A stretch of DNA of 64,000 nucleotides. It comes from Bradyrhizobium elkanii USDA 76. GTDB lineage: Bacteria > Pseudomonadota > Alphaproteobacteria > Rhizobiales > Xanthobacteraceae. Positions 28,569 through 41,232 of this stretch are shown here, in pieces. Within the stretch, counting starts at the first letter, position 1. Each line of letters opens with the position of its first letter. The position numbers were made by a program, and so were the translations under genes. The notes under the pieces are model-generated. The model saw nothing but the letters and a program-made list of their open reading frames with translations, did not search any database and was not told the DNA's origin. The stretch covers positions 5,634,001 through 5,698,000 of the forward strand of contig NZ_CP066356.1 in assembly GCF_023278185.1 (NCBI RefSeq). Reading direction: 5' to 3'.

Positions 28569-29657
28569 TCAGATCTGCGCGTGGCGTGCCATGAAATTGT
28601 CGTAGCCGACTTCCGCGACCTGGAACCACTGATAGCCGTTGCTGGCGAAGCTGTTGAGCGACTCGTAGACCTTCTTGAAGTCCGCGTTGGTCGCGGAGAC
28701 CTCGTTGTGCAGTTCCTTTGCCGCCTTGAACGACGCCTCCATCACTGGAGCCGGGAAGGCATGCAGCTTGGCACCTGCTGCAAGCAGCCGCTTGAGAGCC
28801 GGCGGATTCGTCTGGTCGTACTTCGCCATCATCCAGTTGTTGGCGTAGTGACCGGCCTGTTCGAGAACGGACTGATAATACTTCGGCAGCGCATTCCATT
28901 TGTCGAGATTGACGAACGACAGCAGCATGGGACCGCCCTCCCACCAACCCGGATAGTAATAGTGCGGAGCGACCTTGACGAATCCCAGCCGTTCATCGTC
29001 GTAGGGTCCGACCCATTCCGCCGCATCGATGGTGCCCTTCTCGAGCGCCGGATAGATGTCGCCGCCGGCGATCTGCTGCGGCACCGCGCCCAGTTTCTGC
29101 ATCACGCGCCCGGCAAAGCCGCCAATGCGGAATTTGAGACCCTTCAGGTCGTCGACGCTGGCGATCTCCTTGCGGAACCAGCCGCCCATCTGACACCCGG
29201 TGTTGCCTGCAAGCAGAGAAACCACATTGTACTTTTTGTAGAATGTATTGAGCATGTCTCTGCCGCCGCCAAGCATGTACCAGGCTTGGTTGATGCGCAT
29301 GTTCGGGCCGAACGGCACCGCCGAGCCGAAGGTGAATGTCGGGTCCTTGCCGAAGTAGTAGTACGATGCCGTGTGTCCGATCTCGACGGTGCCGTTCTGT
29401 ACGGCATCAAGCACTTGTAGTCCGGGGACGATCTCGCCCGCGGCGAAGGTCTGGATCTGGAATTTGTTGTCGGTGGCCTCGCCGACCATCTTGGCCATCA
29501 CCTCAGCGCCGCCGTACAGCGTATCGAGCGATTTCGGCCAACTCGTGGGCATTCGCCATTTGAGCTCCGGCATCGACTGCGCGATCGCCGGCGCCGCAAT
29601 CGTCGCCGCGCCGGCGACCCCCAAACCCGTGACTTTGATAAAATCTCTTCGCTTCAT
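28569..29657 (-). CDS. TRAP substrate-binding protein, TakP-like (copy 1)
   Basis: A 362-residue periplasmic binding protein. It has a Tat-type signal (MKRRDFIKVTGLGVAGAATI, cleavage near AIAQ) and the DctP-family body: FPKSLDT-like [36 protein letters not shown] (substrate carboxylate contact region), [26 protein letters not shown]. These blocks match the TakP group that binds 2-oxo acids such as pyruvate together with Na+. A tandem paralogue of the same length lies upstream. Which of the two serves the dctQM subunits is not shown. Confidence 0.88.
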   Translation of the reverse strand: MKRRDFIKVTGLGVAGAATIAAPAIAQSMPELKWRMPTSWPKSLDTLYGGAEVMAKMVGEATDNKFQIQTFAAGEIVPGLQVLDAVQNGTVEIGHTASYYYFGKDPTFTFGSAVPFGPNMRINQAWYMLGGGRDMLNTFYKKYNVVSLLAGNTGCQMGGWFRKEIASVDDLKGLKFRIGGFAGRVMQKLGAVPQQIAGGDIYPALEKGTIDAAEWVGPYDDERLGFVKVAPHYYYPGWWEGGPMLLSFVNLDKWNALPKYYQSVLEQAGHYANNWMMAKYDQTNPPALKRLLAAGAKLHAFPAPVMEASFKAAKELHNEVSATNADFKKVYESLNSFASNGYQWFQVAEVGYDNFMARHAQI

Positions 29658-29813
29658 TTTTGATTCCTACCCTCTTGTGGTTGTGTTCACCCGAGCGGCG
29701 ACGTTGTGATCGTCTTTATGCTCCACCTTCTTGCCACGACCCGGTCGTGGATCTTGCCTTCGTTGCGAGGCTTGGTGCGAGCATGGAACATCCGCTTCCC
29801 GAACACCAGACGC

Positions 29814-29845
29814 AAAAAGCCCGGCCTTCTGGCGAAGACCGGGCG
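29814..29845 (-). terminator. Rho-independent terminator downstream of copy 2
   Basis: Minus strand: GCCCGGTCTT, loop CGCCAG, AAGGCCGGGC followed by TTTTTG. It is about 110 bp past the stop of the second binding-protein gene and would isolate it from copy 1. Confidence 0.8.
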
Positions 29846-29864
29846 ACTTAAGTCGAAGCTTTCG

Positions 29865-29894
29865 GAGGGCTTCGGTCTCAAAACCGAAGCCCTC
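29865..29894 (-). terminator. Hairpin just after copy 2 (12-bp stem)
   Basis: GAGGGCTTCGGT at 29865-29876 pairs exactly with 29883-29894, loop of six. It precedes the T-run terminator at 29814-29845, so the copy 2 transcript has two consecutive stem-loops at its 3' end. Confidence 0.65.
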
Positions 29895-29954
29895 GATGCT
29901 CATGATCAAGCGTTCTCTTCACGCGAACGCTCGCCTGAAGACGTCATGTCTTGA

Positions 29955-31058
<1,104 letters not shown>

Positions 31059-31236
31059 TCAGGGGCGTTTCCCAGTGACCGCAAGCAGTTCTCCGGCAGG
31101 CGCGTGAAGGCCTGCCGAGGCGCTCTGGGTCGGCCCTTTAACACGGAAGGCGGCGTCACGGAAACGCGACAATGGCATGACCGCGCCAATTAAACGAAAG
31201 TCTGATGAGCCTGGAAATCAGCCGGAAAATGCACCT

Positions 31237-31345
31237 TCAGGCAGCGACGATGACGCCTGGCAGGTGGCCGCGGAGCCTGCCGCCAACCGCGCGGTAAATC
31301 GCCGCGTGCAGGCCGTCCGGTCCGCTCTCGACCACCGGGTTACAG
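31237..31345 (-). pseudogene. Duplicated 3' end of mrp (36 codons and stop)
   Basis: Read on the minus strand this gives a 36-residue tail (SCNPVVESGPDG, LHAAIYRAVGG, GVIVAA) followed by TGA. It matches the C-terminus of the intact mrp gene at 31813 onward (SGNPVVESEPDG, PHAAIYRAIGG, GVIAAA) at 26 of 36 positions, with the reading frame and stop preserved. No start codon belongs to it. It begins next to the stop of the small HTH gene at 31352. Confidence 0.85.
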
Positions 31346-31351
31346 GAACAA

Positions 31352-31588
31352 TCAGCGCCGCGTCGTGTCCCGCGCCTTCTTGGCTTGATCAGCCAAATAC
31401 CGCCCGCGCCGGATCCAGCTTTGCGCGGTTGTCTTGCTGACGCCGTACGTCTTGGCGATCACCTCGGCAGCCTCGCCGATCGAGTCGGACTTCTTGGCCA
31501 TGTTGAATGCCAACCGGGAGGCCTCTGCGCGCTTCTCCCGCGTCAGATGTTTGCGGTGCTGCTTGTTTGCTTCGCGTGATGCTGCCAT
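31352..31588 (-). CDS. Small HTH protein, unknown function
   Basis: A 78-residue basic protein. Residues 36-62 (IGEAAEVIAKTYGVSKTTAQ then SWIRRGRYL) look like a helix-turn-helix of the resolvase/transposase-leader type. The N-terminal 30 residues are very basic. The frame is open far upstream, but ATG at 31588 is the first start after the mrp gene. It lies between mrp and a duplicated mrp 3' end, which suggests it arrived as part of a small inserted segment. Confidence 0.6.
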   Translation of the reverse strand: MAASREANKQHRKHLTREKRAEASRLAFNMAKKSDSIGEAAEVIAKTYGVSKTTAQSWIRRGRYLADQAKKARDTTRR

Positions 31589-31812
31589 GTCGATGGTCGC
31601 CTCACGGCCCCTTCCCGCAGTTTTGGCTTCACCCGTGGCCGCCTTCCACTGATCGAAGGGTGGTACGATTCGGCCACTCCTGCATAAACATACAGGCCGG
31701 AACCGATTCAGCAATCGTCCAAAGGCACCAAAGGCCACTGGCCTGTGAAGAAGGCTCGCCGGGCTTCCCGACGCTTCGAGGCCAATCGAGCCAGCGAGAC
31801 AGCAGCGCAGGC

Positions 31813-32943
<1,131 letters not shown>

Positions 32944-33000
32944 CGCGCATCTCCTGGAAAGTTCAAGAGACCGACCCATAGAGCGTTGCAGCGCAAAAGG

Positions 33001-33438
33001 CTACCTCGCTCCGACGTCGTCCCGCCGCTCGGCCGGCGCAGCCGAGCCGCCTTCCTTGGCGGCCTCGTAGTTCAGCTCGATCATGACCCCGTTGGGGTCG
33101 TTGACGAAGATCTGCCAGAGATCGCCGCCGGGAACCTGGCGCGAGTCGAATTCCATGCCCTTGGACTGAAGCCGCTGCCTCATCCCATCGAAGCCCTGGC
33201 TGGCAAAGGCGACGTGATGGACGACGCCTGAGTCAGGCTTTTGTGCCTCGTCGGTCGCCGAAATATCGACCAGATGCACGACCGCCTTGCCCTCGCTGTA
33301 CATCCACGCACCGGGGAACGCGAAGTTCGGCCGCGCGCCCTTTTCCAGGCCCAGAATGTCCTCATAGAACCGCACCGTGGCGGAGAGATTCCGGGTCCGG
33401 ATATTGAAATGATCGAGCACACCGACGCTCATGCCCAT
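33001..33438 (-). CDS. VOC family protein
   Basis: A 145-residue glyoxalase-fold protein: LDHFNIRTRNLSATVRFYED, VHLVDI, VVHHVAFAS and VMIELNY supply the expected His and Glu metal ligands. ATG at 33438 follows AGGGAG; a second ATG two codons later is possible. It is divergent from the dehydrogenase gene. The substrate is unknown. Confidence 0.82.
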   Translation of the reverse strand: MGMSVGVLDHFNIRTRNLSATVRFYEDILGLEKGARPNFAFPGAWMYSEGKAVVHLVDISATDEAQKPDSGVVHHVAFASQGFDGMRQRLQSKGMEFDSRQVPGGDLWQIFVNDPNGVMIELNYEAAKEGGSAAPAERRDDVGAR

Positions 33439-33638
33439 GTGAGACACTCCCTTTTTTGTGAAGTTCGTTGGTGGGCAGATCCTAGCACAAAACCGCCTTC
33501 TGCCATCCCACCAAGGCCGTTGCCCTCCGCTGCACAGGGGGTATGGTGCGGCTCCTTCCATGGACGGAATGCCCTGCCCGCCGCGAATTTGCCGGCAGGC
33601 GAAGGGCGGTCACCACGGCAAATCACAAGGTAACAGAT

Positions 33639-34511
33639 ATGGCTAAAGTCGCTTTTCTCGGTCTCGGCGTGATGGGTTTCCCGATGGCGGGGCACCTCGT
33701 GAAAAAAGGCGGCCATGAGGTCACCGTTTACAACCGGACCGCGGCGAAGGCGAAGGAATGGGCCGACAAGTTCGGCGGCAAGACGGCGCCGACCCCGAAG
33801 GCCGCCGCCGAGGGCCAGGACTTCGTGATGTGCTGCGTCGGCAATGACAACGACCTGCGTTCGGTCACGATCGGCCCCGACGGCGCCTTCGCCGGGGTCA
33901 GGAAGGGCGCGACCTTCGTCGACCACACCACCGCCTCCGCCGAGGTCGCCCGCGAGCTCGATGCTGCCGCGACCAAGGCCGGCTTCAAGTTCGTCGACGG
34001 GCCGGTGTCGGGCGGCCAGGCCGGCGCCGAGAACGGCGTGCTGACGGTGATGTGCGGCGGCAGCGAAGACGCCTATGCCGGCGCCGAGCCGATCATCACC
34101 GGCGCCTATGCGCGGATGTGCAAATTGCTCGGACCGGCAGGCGCCGGCCAGCTCACCAAGATGGTCAACCAGATCTGCATCGCCGGTCTCGTGCAGGGCC
34201 TCTCCGAAGGCATTCACTTCGCCAAGAAGAGCGGCCTCGACGTCGCCGCCGTGATCGAGACCATCTCCAAGGGCGCGGCGCAGTCCTGGCAGATGGAAAA
34301 CCGCTACAAGACCATGAACGAGGGCAAGTACGATTTCGGCTTCGCGGTCGAATGGATGCGCAAGGACCTCTCGATCGCGCTGGCGGAAGCCCGCCGCAAC
34401 GGCGCCACCCTGCCCGCCACCGCGCTGGTCGATCAGTTCTATGCCGAGGTCGAGAAGATGGGCGGCAAGCGCTGGGATACGTCGAGCCTGCTGGCCCGTC
34501 TGCAGCGCTAA
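33639..34511 (+). CDS. NAD(P)-dependent beta-hydroxyacid dehydrogenase
   Basis: A 290-residue member of the 3-hydroxyisobutyrate dehydrogenase/tartronate semialdehyde reductase family. It has the Rossmann loop LGLGVMGFPMAGHL, the substrate motif DGPVSGGQAGAENG, and the catalytic Lys in GQLTKMVNQ. It oxidises or reduces small 3-hydroxy acids; the exact substrate is not evident. ATG at 33639 begins the Rossmann strand and follows AAGG. Confidence 0.88.
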   Translation: MAKVAFLGLGVMGFPMAGHLVKKGGHEVTVYNRTAAKAKEWADKFGGKTAPTPKAAAEGQDFVMCCVGNDNDLRSVTIGPDGAFAGVRKGATFVDHTTASAEVARELDAAATKAGFKFVDGPVSGGQAGAENGVLTVMCGGSEDAYAGAEPIITGAYARMCKLLGPAGAGQLTKMVNQICIAGLVQGLSEGIHFAKKSGLDVAAVIETISKGAAQSWQMENRYKTMNEGKYDFGFAVEWMRKDLSIALAEARRNGATLPATALVDQFYAEVEKMGGKRWDTSSLLARLQR

Positions 34512-34532
34512 CGCTTGCTCGCCTACGGCCAT

Positions 34533-34556
34533 GGTGACCCGCGCCCGCGGGTCACC
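34533..34556. terminator. Perfect 11-bp-stem hairpin after the dehydrogenase gene
   Basis: GGTGACCCGCG, two-base turn, CGCGGGTCACC, 21 bp past the stop. It has no T run, so its role as terminator is only likely. Confidence 0.5.
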
Positions 34557-35043
34557 TGCCATGCAGCGTCGCCTCGCAAAGGAGAATCCCCCTTTGAAGG
34601 TCGCGCTGCCAAAATATCAAAAACAACCCCATGCAAAGGAGCTGGCCGGCCGCCGGCATTCGATTTGTCAACTTGACATGTCGGGCAAATCAGGGGCACA
34701 CTTCCATTATTCCGAAATTGTGTGGACGCCCTCAATTGCGGCGACAGTGCACGCCACTCAAGAGATTCAGTTCTTCAGTTTGTTCATCAGATCGAGCCCT
34801 CGATATCTGAAGAATTAGCTGCGTGTCGTCTGGCGCTCTGGCGTTGAAATCTGTCTCCACCCTTAACCTTGTCTCTCCTGGTTACCTCGGAGCCGGAAAT
34901 GGATTCGGTCGTCGCCGTGGCTCTCCTCGGGCCGACCGCGCAGCGCCCCGCGCAAAAGTTAATTTAACCCCCCGTTAACGCCTTTCTTTAGCTCTTTAAG
35001 GTAACGCTTAATGAATTAGCGTCACAGATAGACAATGCAAAAA
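34557..35043. other. Spacer without a recognisable gene
   Basis: 487 bp, noticeably more AT-rich than its surroundings. No open frame with a ribosome site and recognisable product is present. A short CGGGCAAAT motif like those in Bradyrhizobium intergenic repeats occurs near 34683. Directly before the kinase start (35044-35062) lies a hairpin GCCCGCG/CGCGGGC which, read on the minus strand, is followed by TTTTT. Confidence 0.5.
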
Positions 35044-35078
35044 GCCCGCGCGGTTCGCGGGCAGGATTTGTGTTGTTG

Positions 35079-36686
<1,608 letters not shown>

Positions 36687-36769
36687 AGCATGTCGCGGAA
36701 GATCGTGACGCGGTTATCGCCAGAGCCCCTTCCGTTCCGATGGATTCGGAACGGGGCTCCAGACTTTGG

Positions 36770-36809
36770 TTCTTTACGCGAACCGGTCTCCACTTCGCTC
36801 GAAAACGCT
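36770..36809. repeat. Dispersed 40-bp repeat (inverted copy of 44430-44469)
   Basis: Reverse complement matches 44430-44469 at 38 of 40 positions (core GCGAACCGGT, CTCCACTTCGCTCGAAAACG). It lies in the spacer after the kinase gene inside a larger palindromic stretch (about 36684-36816). This is a typical Hyphomicrobiales intergenic repeat. Confidence 0.8.
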
Positions 36810-36930
36810 TTGGCAATAAACCCAAGGCGTTCGCGCCAGGACCATGCTCGCGACAAAAAGCCGAGGCGTGATGCAGCATCCCACGTCAGCCGGCTTGCAC
36901 CGGCCGCCGAAACCGTTCAACACTTGAACA

Positions 36931-37134
36931 ATGAGCTCAGAGACGCCGTGTATCGCAGTCTGCATGATGGACCCCAGGACGAAGCTCTGCTTCGGCTGTG
37001 GCCGCACGCTTCCGGAGATCGCGCGCTGGCACAAGATGGACCGCACGGAGCGGCTGTCGGTGATGGCGACGCTGCCGGCGCGCATGGCCGAGGCCGGGCT
37101 CGAGCGCATGGAGCCGCGTCCGAAGCGCGCGTGA
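36931..37134 (+). CDS. DUF1289 domain-containing protein
   Basis: A 67-residue protein with four cysteines in the DUF1289 pattern (PCIAVCMMD, LCFGCGRT) followed by the conserved EIARWHKM. The cysteines suggest a metal or Fe-S site. It precedes the aspartic protease gene by 25 bp in the same direction and may be co-transcribed. Confidence 0.85.
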   Translation: MSSETPCIAVCMMDPRTKLCFGCGRTLPEIARWHKMDRTERLSVMATLPARMAEAGLERMEPRPKRA

Positions 37135-37159
37135 TCGGCGTTGCGGCGGGAGTTGCGCC

Positions 37160-37750
37160 GTGACCCGTATCCTCCTCGTCATCGTGCTGCTGATGGCAAC
37201 CGCCGGCGCCGTCGTCGCCTATGGCGACCCCGAGCAGATCGCCCGCGCCAGGGAAAATCTCACCCAGATCTTCGGCCGCAGCATCACCGCCTCAGCCTCC
37301 ACCCCCAGCTCCGCCCCTGCGGTGCAGATTGCGCGCGGCCAGGGCGGCGAGTTCGCGTTCCGCGCCAAGATCAACGGCGTCAGCGCCCCGATGGTGATCG
37401 ACACCGGCGCGACCTCGGTCGTGCTGACCTGGGAAACCGCGAAAGCGATCGGGCTGCCGATCGATATGCTCGAATACAATGTCGACCTCGAGACCGCCGG
37501 CGGTCACACCAAGGCGGCGCGGCTGACGCTCGATCGGCTCGCGGTCGGCAAGCTGGTCGAGAAATCGGTGCCGGCGCTGGTGGTGCAGCGCGGGCAGATG
37601 AAGACCAACCTGCTCGGCATGAGCTTCCTCGACCGGCTCGAGAGCTGGGGCGTCCGCGCCGACACGCTGAGCCTGACCGGCTACCCCGACGTCACCGGCA
37701 GTATCAACACCTCGAGCCGCCATCGGCGTCCGCGCACGGCGGTCGATTAG
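37160..37750 (+). CDS. Retropepsin-like aspartic protease (clan AA, TIGR02281 type)
   Basis: A 196-residue membrane-anchored protein: one N-terminal helix (residues 3-21), then a single aspartic-protease domain with the catalytic motif MVIDTGATSVVL and the flap-side LLGMSFLDRL. Such proteins act as dimers in the periplasm. It starts with GTG at 37160. Targets unknown. It converges on catC. Confidence 0.85.
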   Translation: MTRILLVIVLLMATAGAVVAYGDPEQIARARENLTQIFGRSITASASTPSSAPAVQIARGQGGEFAFRAKINGVSAPMVIDTGATSVVLTWETAKAIGLPIDMLEYNVDLETAGGHTKAARLTLDRLAVGKLVEKSVPALVVQRGQMKTNLLGMSFLDRLESWGVRADTLSLTGYPDVTGSINTSSRHRRPRTAVD

Positions 37751-37771
37751 CGCGACGGCCCCCACCCACCG

Positions 37772-38062
37772 CTATCGGTCGTCGTCGTGGATCGACGACG
37801 GGTGCCGGCACAGCGGCGTGACCTGGATCTCCATGAACGGAAACAGCGGCAGGCTGGACAGGATGTCGTGCAATTCCTGCGCGCCAGACACGTCGAAGAT
37901 GCTGACATTGGCGTAGCGCCCCGCCACCCGCCACAGGTGGCGCCAGGCCCCCGTGCGCTGCAGCTCCATGGCGCGGACCCGTTCCGCCGCCTTCAGCGCG
38001 TCGACCTTCTCGACCGGGAGATCGTGCGGAATCCGCACATCCATTTCGACGTGGAACAGCAT
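37772..38062 (-). CDS. catC: Muconolactone delta-isomerase
   Basis: A 96-residue enzyme, the exact usual length of CatC. It begins MLFHVEMDVRIPHDLP and has WRHLWRVAGRYANVSIFDV and the C-terminal LCRHPSSIHDDD, all diagnostic. It converts muconolactone to 3-oxoadipate enol-lactone in the catechol ortho-cleavage pathway. It lies 98 bp downstream of the monooxygenase gene, on the opposite strand to catA and catB. Confidence 0.93.
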   Translation of the reverse strand: MLFHVEMDVRIPHDLPVEKVDALKAAERVRAMELQRTGAWRHLWRVAGRYANVSIFDVSGAQELHDILSSLPLFPFMEIQVTPLCRHPSSIHDDDR

Positions 38063-38160
38063 GATGACGAACTCTCTCAGCAATGGGGTGAAACGGCGTG
38101 GAGCCGCCGCAAGATCGCGGCGGCTCCATTGATCGGTCTATCAGATGCTCAGCCTTGTCG

Positions 38161-39738
38161 TCAGCCTTGCACCAGACCGCGGCTGACGAGGTTGATGTCG
38201 TCGGGGTTGACGAGGTCCTTCGCCGTCCAACCGGAGACGTCGTAGTCGCTCATGCAATTGCGGACGAAATCCTGCATGGCACCGAGGTCGCCGGTGGCGC
38301 TCGCGGCCATCAGCGTCTCGACGCGCAGGTTCTCGTAATTGCCCGCATAGTTGCGCTCGTAGAGCTCATGCCGGCCGCCGAACTCCGAGCCGACCGCGTC
38401 CCACAGCAGCTTCAGCAGCTTGATCCGGTCGATCGCGGCATAACCGTTGGAGCCGCGCACGAAGCGGTCGAGATAGGGCCGGATGGCCTCGCTTTCCAGA
38501 TCGGCCGAACTCGACGGCAGATAGATCAGGCCGCTCGCGACATGACGCTCGATCAATTCCTTGATCCGCGGATAGGCCATCGGCGCGAACACGCGATAGG
38601 CCAGCCCGTAGTTCAGGTTCGGCAGGTTGTAGCCATCGGTCCCCTGCCAGGCGATCGGCGACTTCACCATCGCGTCGGCAATGCCGTGGAACAGATTGCG
38701 CCAGGCAATCACCTCGCCCACCGCCGTCTGCACGCCGCGAAAATCCTTCGACCCGGTCGCCTCGACCGCCATCGAGAACAGGCCGGCGATGAAGTCGAGC
38801 TTGACGGCAAGCCGCGTCACGCCGTGCAGCGTGAACCGCGGGATGAAGCCCGACGCCGGAAAGAACTGGTTGATCTTGTCGACGTCGCCATAGATGAAGA
38901 CGTTCTCCCAGGGCACCAGCACCTTGTCGAACACGAGAATCGAGTCGTTCTCATCGAAGCGGCTGGACAGCGGATAGTCGAACGGCGAGCCGGTCGCGGC
39001 CGCGGTGAATTCGTAGGACGAGCGGGCAATCAGCTTGATGCCCTTGGCATCCATCGGCGCCGTGAAGATCAGCGCGAACGACTTGTCCTTGATCGGGATA
39101 CCGTAATGCGCGATGAAGTTGTAATGCGTCAGCGCCGAGCCGGTTGCGACCACCTTCGCGCCGGACACGATCAGGCCGGCGTCGGTTTCCTTCTCGACAT
39201 GCATGAAGACGTCGCGCACCTCCTCGATGGCGCGGTCGCGATCGATCGGCGGATTGACGATGGCATGATTCCAGAAGTCCAGACGCTCCTGGGTCCGGGC
39301 ATACCACTTTTTCGCATTGCCGGCGTAGTCGCCATAGAAGCTCGAATTCGCCCCCAGCGTGCCGAGGAACGACGCCTTGTAGTCCGGCGAGCGGCCCATC
39401 CAGCCGAAAGAAACCTTCTGCAATTCGGCGATCGCATCGCGGCCCTTGACGAGGTCGTCGGCCGTTTTCGAGCCGAGGAAGAACGGATGGGTCAGCTGTC
39501 CAGAGCCGGTGTCGGTCAGGACGCCGATCTGATCCTTCTTCTCGTGGAAGCGGTCGTACCAGCGCGCCACCATCCGCGCCGAATTGCGAAAGGCGGGATG
39601 CTGGGTGACGTTCTTGACGCGCTCGCCGTAGATGTAGATTTCCCGGCCGTCCTGGATGCTGTCCAGGAATTCCGCACCGGTATAGACGCTGGTGGTTGAC
39701 GCAGGCATGTCGGCCCGCAGGGCTGCCGCAGTAGTCAT
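38161..39738 (-). CDS. FADH2-dependent aromatic monooxygenase, HpaB/phenol hydroxylase (PheA1) type
   Basis: A 525-residue oxygenase of the 4-hydroxyphenylacetate 3-monooxygenase family, starting [20 protein letters not shown]. Blocks such as [33 protein letters not shown] and [16 protein letters not shown] are typical of this two-component flavin family. Members hydroxylate phenols at the ortho position using FADH2 from a separate reductase. Because catA, catB and catC surround it, the product is probably catechol and the substrate phenol or a related phenol; this is inference. GGAGGAG precedes the ATG. Confidence 0.85.
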   Translation of the reverse strand: MTTAAALRADMPASTTSVYTGAEFLDSIQDGREIYIYGERVKNVTQHPAFRNSARMVARWYDRFHEKKDQIGVLTDTGSGQLTHPFFLGSKTADDLVKGRDAIAELQKVSFGWMGRSPDYKASFLGTLGANSSFYGDYAGNAKKWYARTQERLDFWNHAIVNPPIDRDRAIEEVRDVFMHVEKETDAGLIVSGAKVVATGSALTHYNFIAHYGIPIKDKSFALIFTAPMDAKGIKLIARSSYEFTAAATGSPFDYPLSSRFDENDSILVFDKVLVPWENVFIYGDVDKINQFFPASGFIPRFTLHGVTRLAVKLDFIAGLFSMAVEATGSKDFRGVQTAVGEVIAWRNLFHGIADAMVKSPIAWQGTDGYNLPNLNYGLAYRVFAPMAYPRIKELIERHVASGLIYLPSSSADLESEAIRPYLDRFVRGSNGYAAIDRIKLLKLLWDAVGSEFGGRHELYERNYAGNYENLRVETLMAASATGDLGAMQDFVRNCMSDYDVSGWTAKDLVNPDDINLVSRGLVQG

Positions 39739-39864
39739 GGGTTTCTCCTCCGCTGGTGTCGTGGACCGGTGGCGTTGCCACACCGGCCCTAAGACCATCT
39801 CGTCACGCTCTTGGACGGCGTGACATCGGAGGAAACGCTACGCGCTCACCCGGAGCGGGCGAAA

Positions 39865-39880
39865 GGTATCACACCATACC
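39865..39880. promoter_or_regulatory. Candidate LysR-type operator in divergent spacer
   Basis: GGTAT-N6-ATACC, a perfect dyad of the size LysR regulators bind, in the 272-bp spacer between the monooxygenase (minus) and the FAD-synthetase-like gene (plus). The likely ligand is the CatR-like protein encoded at the end of the plus-strand operon. Confidence 0.4.
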
Positions 39881-40010
39881 GCGCGGACCGGCCCGGCTCG
39901 GGCTATGACTCGATGGCACGGACCGGACGGCAAGGATCGTCCGGCCGACGCGACGCCGCAGCTGACGCAGCCATGCGCAGCACGGCAAGGGAGCGAAACC
40001 GGAGCGAGCC

Positions 40011-40640
40011 ATGGCCACGGGTTCAGGCACGGGTTTTGACAGCAGCGCTGTCGCTTTTCATCGCGATGGGGAATTGGCCCTCGACGCCTGCGTCGTGACC
40101 ATCGGCGCATTTGACGGCGTCCACCGCGGCCATCAGGAACTGCTGCGGCAGACCATCGCGGCAGCGCGGCGCCGCGGCATTCCAGCCCTGGTCTACACCT
40201 TCGATCCGCCGCCAAAGGTGTATTTCGGCCAGGCCGAGCCGCTGATTTCGCTTCGCGAAAAGCTCGAGCGCATCGCAACATTCGCGCCCGACCACGTCGT
40301 CGTCGCCGATTTCAACCAGATCTACGTCCGGCGCACCGCGCTCGATTTCCTCGCCGAGTTGCATAAGCTGCAACCGCGCGAGGTGATCGTCGGCGAGGAT
40401 TTCCGCTTCGGGTCTTGCAAGGGCGGCACCGCCCTGCTGCTGCGGCAGCACTTCAACACGCGCATCCTGCCGCCGGTGCGCTGTGGCAATGGCGAGATCG
40501 TCTCCAGCAGCCGGATCCGCACCTTGCGGCGATCCGGCCTTGCCGCCGCCGCGGCGACGCTGGAAAACTGGCGGGATATCGTGACCGCGCCACCGGCCGA
40601 CCGATCCGGTTTGGCCCAACTCGAGGTCGCAAGCCGATGA
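40011..40640 (+). CDS. Stand-alone FAD synthetase (FMN adenylyltransferase) domain protein
   Basis: A 209-residue protein matching only the N-terminal half of RibF. It has the nucleotidyltransferase motifs GAFDGVHRGHQ (HxGH), the strand VYTFDPPPKVYF, VGEDFRFGSCKGG and SSSRIRTL. Bifunctional RibF is about 310 residues with a C-terminal riboflavin kinase domain, which is absent here. It overlaps the flavin reductase gene by 4 bp (ATGA). In a two-component flavin monooxygenase operon it would raise FAD supply; this is inference from context. Confidence 0.82.
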   Translation: MATGSGTGFDSSAVAFHRDGELALDACVVTIGAFDGVHRGHQELLRQTIAAARRRGIPALVYTFDPPPKVYFGQAEPLISLREKLERIATFAPDHVVVADFNQIYVRRTALDFLAELHKLQPREVIVGEDFRFGSCKGGTALLLRQHFNTRILPPVRCGNGEIVSSSRIRTLRRSGLAAAAATLENWRDIVTAPPADRSGLAQLEVASR

Positions 40641-41161
40641 CCGCCATCGATCCGCGAGAGTTGCGCAATGCCTGTGGCCAGTTCGGCACCGGCGTCACCA
40701 TCATCACGACGCATTGCGAGGGCCGCGATCACGGCATGACGGCCAACGCCTTCATGTCGGTCTCGCTCGATCCGCCGCTGGTCGCGATCTCGATCGCGAA
40801 AAGCGCGAAGATGCTCGGCAACATCCAGCAGACCGGCCGCTTTGCGGTCAGTATCCTCGCCGAGGGCATGGAGGATTTCGCCTGGCATTTCGCCGGCAAG
40901 CCAAGGCTCGACCTCTGCGACGTCTTCGAACGCCGCAACGACCTGCCTGTGATCGCCGACGCGGCGGCATATTTCGTGACCGATCTCGCCGATGAGATCG
41001 TCGCCGGAGACCACACGATCTTTCTCGGCCACGTCCGCGAGATGTCGCTGGAGCCCAGCAAGAAGCCGCTGCTGTTCTTCCGCGGCCGCTTCGGTGGCCT
41101 TGCCGACCCGCACCCTGCGCCCACGACGCTGGAGAATGCCGCTTACGAATTTGTCTGGTGA
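40637..41161 (+). CDS. Flavin reductase (HpaC/PheA2-like)
   Basis: A 174-residue split-barrel flavin reductase: FGTGVTIITTHCEG, GMTANAFMSVSLDPPLVAISI and the C-terminal GRFGGL are typical. It supplies reduced flavin to the HpaB-type monooxygenase encoded divergently. Start codon overlaps the stop of the upstream gene (ATGA at 40637-40640), indicating coupled translation. Confidence 0.88.
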   Translation: MTAIDPRELRNACGQFGTGVTIITTHCEGRDHGMTANAFMSVSLDPPLVAISIAKSAKMLGNIQQTGRFAVSILAEGMEDFAWHFAGKPRLDLCDVFERRNDLPVIADAAAYFVTDLADEIVAGDHTIFLGHVREMSLEPSKKPLLFFRGRFGGLADPHPAPTTLENAAYEFVW

Positions 41162-41232
41162 GACCAGCGACCGAGATTCCCGAAAACGGGGATGCAAGTT
41201 TGAGCAAACTGCAAGAAAAGGAGGAAACGACC

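Noticed and set aside
40011..40640. Housekeeping bifunctional ribF
   Set aside because: The riboflavin kinase domain is missing and the gene is coupled to a catabolic flavin reductase.
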